Assembly: GCA_002771615.1 (NCBI GenBank)
Contig: PCSD01000038.1
Span: forward strand, 1 to 14,504
DNA: 14,504 bases
Reading direction: 5' to 3'
DNA from: Candidatus Falkowbacteria bacterium CG23_combo_of_CG06-09_8_20_14_all_49_15
Lineage (GTDB): Bacteria; Patescibacteriota; Patescibacteriia; Patescibacteriales; UM-FILTER-48-10
Shown: positions 12,138 through 14,504 of the stretch, in pieces
Numbering within the stretch: the stretch's first letter is position 1
How the letters are laid out: every line of letters starts with the position of its first letter
The notes under the pieces: model-generated
What the model saw: only the letters and a program-made list of their open reading frames with translations
The model's database searches: none
Told to the model about the DNA's origin: nothing
Program-made: the position numbers and the translations under genes

Positions 12138-14384
12138 CTAAGCCGGTTTTTTGTAGCCGCATTCCTTGTTGGAACAGACCACAGTGTCATTTTTTCCGGC
12201 CACGAGCCAGGCGCCGCATTGCGGACAGGCCTCGCCAGTCGGTTTGCTCCAGTAGGCGTTTTTGCAGTCCGGATAGCGGTCGCAAGCGTAAAAAATTCCG
12301 CGTCGGCTTCGTTTTTGGACAATTTCACCTTGCCCGCACACGGGGCATTTCAAGCCGGTGGAGGATTTATTTTCGGCGACATTCTTGATCCGCCGGCATT
12401 TCGGATAAGCGCTGCAGGCGAGAAAGGGACCGAACTTGCCGTTTTTCAGAACCAGGGGCGCGCCGCATTTGTCGCAGACTTCCTGGGCGTATTTTTCCGC
12501 CAGTTTTTTGAATTCTTCACTGGCCGCGCCATCGGCCGCGCCCGGATTTAAGGGTTTAATGTTCTTGCAATCCGGAAAAGCGCTGCAGGCGAGAAATTTT
12601 CCGTAGCGTCCGAATTTGACGATCATGGCCGCGCCGCATTTGTCGCAGACTTCCGTGGAAGCCTCCGGCGGCACAATGTCGTCTTTTTTAACCGCTTCCG
12701 TTTTTTCCGCCAGATTGGCGGCAAAGGGTTCGTAAAATTCTTTGATGACCGGTTGCCAGCTCTTGGCGCCCTCCGCGATCTCGTCCAGGCTTTCTTCCAG
12801 ATGAGCGGTGAATTGGTAATCAACGATATTGGGAAAGTGCGCCAGCAGGAGATCGTTGACAATGAAAGCGATTTCCGTCGGACCGAGGCGCTTGTGATCG
12901 TCGCGGGCGATATAATTTCTGGCGATGATCGTGGCAATGGTCGGGGCGTAGGTGGAAGGCCGGCCGATGCCGAAACGTTCCATGGCCTTGACCAGGCCGG
13001 CGTCGGAATAGCGTGCCGGCGGCTTGGTGAAATGCTGTTCGGGCCGTAGGGCGTGCAATTCCAATTTTTCTCCTTTGGCCAAGGTGGGCAATTCCACTTC
13101 CAAAGCTTTTTCCGGATAGATTTTCAGATAGCCGTCAAATTTCAGCATCTGTCCGTTCGCGCGGAACAAAGCGGAAGTATCGCCCGCCGCGATATCCGCG
13201 GCCGTCGCGTCAATGACGGCTGGCGGCATCTGGCTGGCCAGCGCGCGCTGCCAGATCAACTGGTAGAGTTTCAGCTGTTTTTTGTCCAGCTCTTGCGCCA
13301 TCTGTTTGGGCGTTCGGCCGATTTCGGACGGCCGGATCGCTTCGTGCGCTTCCTGTGCGCCTTTGGCTTTGGTGCGCCAGTGGCGCGGTTCAATCAAGGC
13401 GTAATTTGCGCCCAGAGATTTATCCAGATAAGCGCGGGCGGATTGCAGGAATTTTTCCGCCAAAAATAAGGAATCGGTGCGCATGTAAGTGATGTAACCC
13501 TTTTCATATAATTGCTGGGCAAGCGTCATGGTTTCCCGGGCGGTAAAACCGAACCAGCGATTAGCGGTTTGTTGCAGGGTGGAAGTGGTGAAAGGGGCGG
13601 GCGGATTTTTTTTGCTTTCTTTGCGTGCGACCGTTTGGACCGTATAAGCCGCTCCGTCCAGACGCGCGACTATGTCTTGAGCCGCCTTCTCTTCTTTCAA
13701 ACTGAATTGGTCCAAAGTTTTTCCGTCCCAGGAAAAAAGTTTGGCCGTAAAGCGTTTTTTGGCCTCGGTTTCGGAAATGGGGCCTTGATCCAATCGGCTT
13801 AAATCCGCTTCAATGGTCCAGTATTCTTGGGCTTGGAATTTCTGAATTTCCCTCTCTCTTTCCACGATGAGGCGCACAGCGACTGATTGGACGCGCCCGG
13901 CCGACAAGCCTTTGGCGACTTTTTTCCACAGGAACGGCGAGAGCTTGTAGCCGACGAGCCGATCCAGGATGCGCCGGGCTTGCTGGGCGTCAACCAAGGC
14001 CAGATCCAAAGAACGGGGATTTTTCAAGGCGGCTTGGATGGCTTCATCCGTGATCTCATGGAAAACGATCCGATGCCTTTGTCCGTCCGGCAGATCCAAG
14101 GCCTCGGCCAAATGCCAGGCAATGGCTTCGCCTTCGCGGTCTTCGTCAGTCGCAAGGATCACTTGCTCGGCTTTTTTGGCCAAAGTCTGGAGTTTTTTCA
14201 CGACCGGCCGGCATTTGGCCGGAATCACGTATTTGGGCGCGAAATCATGTTCAAAATCCACACCGATTTCGCGATTTGGCAAGTCGCGGATGTGGCCGAA
14301 AGAAGATTCCACGGTGAATTTTTTGCCCACGAATTTGGCGATGGTTTTCGCCTTAGTGGGCGACTCAACGATAATCAAGTCCAT
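12138..14384 (-). CDS. topA: DNA topoisomerase I (type IA)
   Basis: Relaxes negative supercoils by cutting one strand through a tyrosine link. The 748-aa protein has a TOPRIM domain (1-115) with E7 and the acidic triad D80, D82 and E84 in ATDEDREGEAIAW, the SAGRVQSVA motif (161-169), and the active site ITYMRTDS, where Y300 is the catalytic tyrosine and R302 its partner (equivalent to Y319 and R321 in E. coli). Four C-terminal zinc ribbons follow, with Cys at 580/583/600/606, 637/640/657/663, 680/683/701/707 and 720/723/737/742. The first two are close duplicates at DNA level. The ATG at 14384 is set by the family start MDLIIVESPTKAKTI and a nearby promoter. It is convergent with the pheST run and divergent from whatever lies right of the window. 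Confidence 0.98.
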   Translation of the reverse strand: MDLIIVESPTKAKTIAKFVGKKFTVESSFGHIRDLPNREIGVDFEHDFAPKYVIPAKCRPVVKKLQTLAKKAEQVILATDEDREGEAIAWHLAEALDLPDGQRHRIVFHEITDEAIQAALKNPRSLDLALVDAQQARRILDRLVGYKLSPFLWKKVAKGLSAGRVQSVAVRLIVEREREIQKFQAQEYWTIEADLSRLDQGPISETEAKKRFTAKLFSWDGKTLDQFSLKEEKAAQDIVARLDGAAYTVQTVARKESKKNPPAPFTTSTLQQTANRWFGFTARETMTLAQQLYEKGYITYMRTDSLFLAEKFLQSARAYLDKSLGANYALIEPRHWRTKAKGAQEAHEAIRPSEIGRTPKQMAQELDKKQLKLYQLIWQRALASQMPPAVIDATAADIAAGDTSALFRANGQMLKFDGYLKIYPEKALEVELPTLAKGEKLELHALRPEQHFTKPPARYSDAGLVKAMERFGIGRPSTYAPTIATIIARNYIARDDHKRLGPTEIAFIVNDLLLAHFPNIVDYQFTAHLEESLDEIAEGAKSWQPVIKEFYEPFAANLAEKTEAVKKDDIVPPEASTEVCDKCGAAMIVKFGRYGKFLACSAFPDCKNIKPLNPGAADGAASEEFKKLAEKYAQEVCDKCGAPLVLKNGKFGPFLACSAYPKCRRIKNVAENKSSTGLKCPVCGQGEIVQKRSRRGIFYACDRYPDCKNAYWSKPTGEACPQCGAWLVAGKNDTVVCSNKECGYKKPA

Positions 14385-14400
14385 ATTATATTTTGGGGCT

Positions 14401-14409
14401 TGTATAGCA
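14401..14409 (-). promoter_or_regulatory. Extended -10 promoter of topA (TGC-TATACA)
   Basis: On the minus strand, TGC (14409-14407) is followed by TATACA (14406-14401). Transcription should start near 14394, only about 10 bases before the ATG, giving an almost leaderless mRNA. No -35 is obvious; TTAG-type repeats (about 14419-14430) lie just upstream. The minus-strand sequence 14407-14394 repeats bases 45-58 exactly. Confidence 0.55.
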
Positions 14410-14465
14410 CCGCTAATACTTAGTTAGTTAATGTGTAAAAACAACTTAATTTTTTAGCTAAAATA

Positions 14466-14474
14466 TGGTAGAAT
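14466..14474 (+). promoter_or_regulatory. Extended -10 promoter pointing out of the window (TGG-TAGAAT)
   Basis: TAGAAT at 14469-14474 is preceded by TGG, forming an extended -10 in a very AT-rich stretch. It faces right, divergent from topA, and should drive a gene beyond the window edge. The -35 region (ttaatt, about 14446-14451) is weak. Confidence 0.5.
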
Positions 14475-14504
14475 AGAGATATAAATTAATTTTTTATTTA
14501 ATTT

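Noticed and set aside
13053..13469. 138-codon plus-strand frame and other long frames opposite topA, pheST, comM and smc
   Set aside because: They mirror confident genes on the other strand and have no family features; GC-rich third positions create such shadows.

Overview
The window looks like chromosomal DNA from a bacterium of the Candidate Phyla Radiation (Patescibacteria, probably Parcubacteria-like). This is inferred from four things. The SMC protein is short and has no recognisable hinge. None of the confident genes has a Shine-Dalgarno sequence ahead of its start. Small membrane proteins of unknown function flank pheS-pheT. Genes are dense with short leaders. TGA is used as a stop, so the UGA-glycine code of Gracilibacteria and Absconditabacteria is unlikely. 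I see no phage, insertion sequence, CRISPR array, tRNA or rRNA.

Left part (1-1463). Two tandem dyad-symmetric repeats and a candidate promoter precede an orphan gene (109-783), which ends at a strong terminator. The 680 bases before smc hold no confident gene but are not empty. They contain a candidate small transcription unit with two short in-frame reading frames, each behind a good Shine-Dalgarno sequence. A 12-base sequence complementary to the 16S rRNA 3' end follows, with no start codon after it, then a multi-stem RNA structure and a second terminator. Candidate smc promoters and a 14-bp perfect palindrome lie after that.

Centre-left (1464-5149). smc (878 codons) runs rightward and an AT-rich orphan gene (4266-4829) runs leftward; they converge on a shared bidirectional terminator. 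About 320 bases separate the orphan from the next rightward gene and carry a divergent promoter region.

Right part (5150-12092). Six rightward genes are packed closely: a stand-alone GlmS-like SIS isomerase, a ComM/YifB AAA+ protein, a four-helix membrane protein, pheS, pheT, and a small membrane-anchored coiled-coil protein. A perfect 16-bp bidirectional hairpin ends this run. topA then lies on the minus strand, with an extended -10 promoter very close to its start, and a separate rightward promoter points out of the window.

Functionally the window combines chromosome organisation (SMC, topoisomerase I), recombination during DNA uptake (ComM), phenylalanine-tRNA charging (PheST) and amino-sugar or sugar-phosphate metabolism (SIS protein), plus two unplaced orphans and two small membrane proteins. 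The two least explained items are the hinge-less SMC and the Shine-Dalgarno-rich unit upstream of it.
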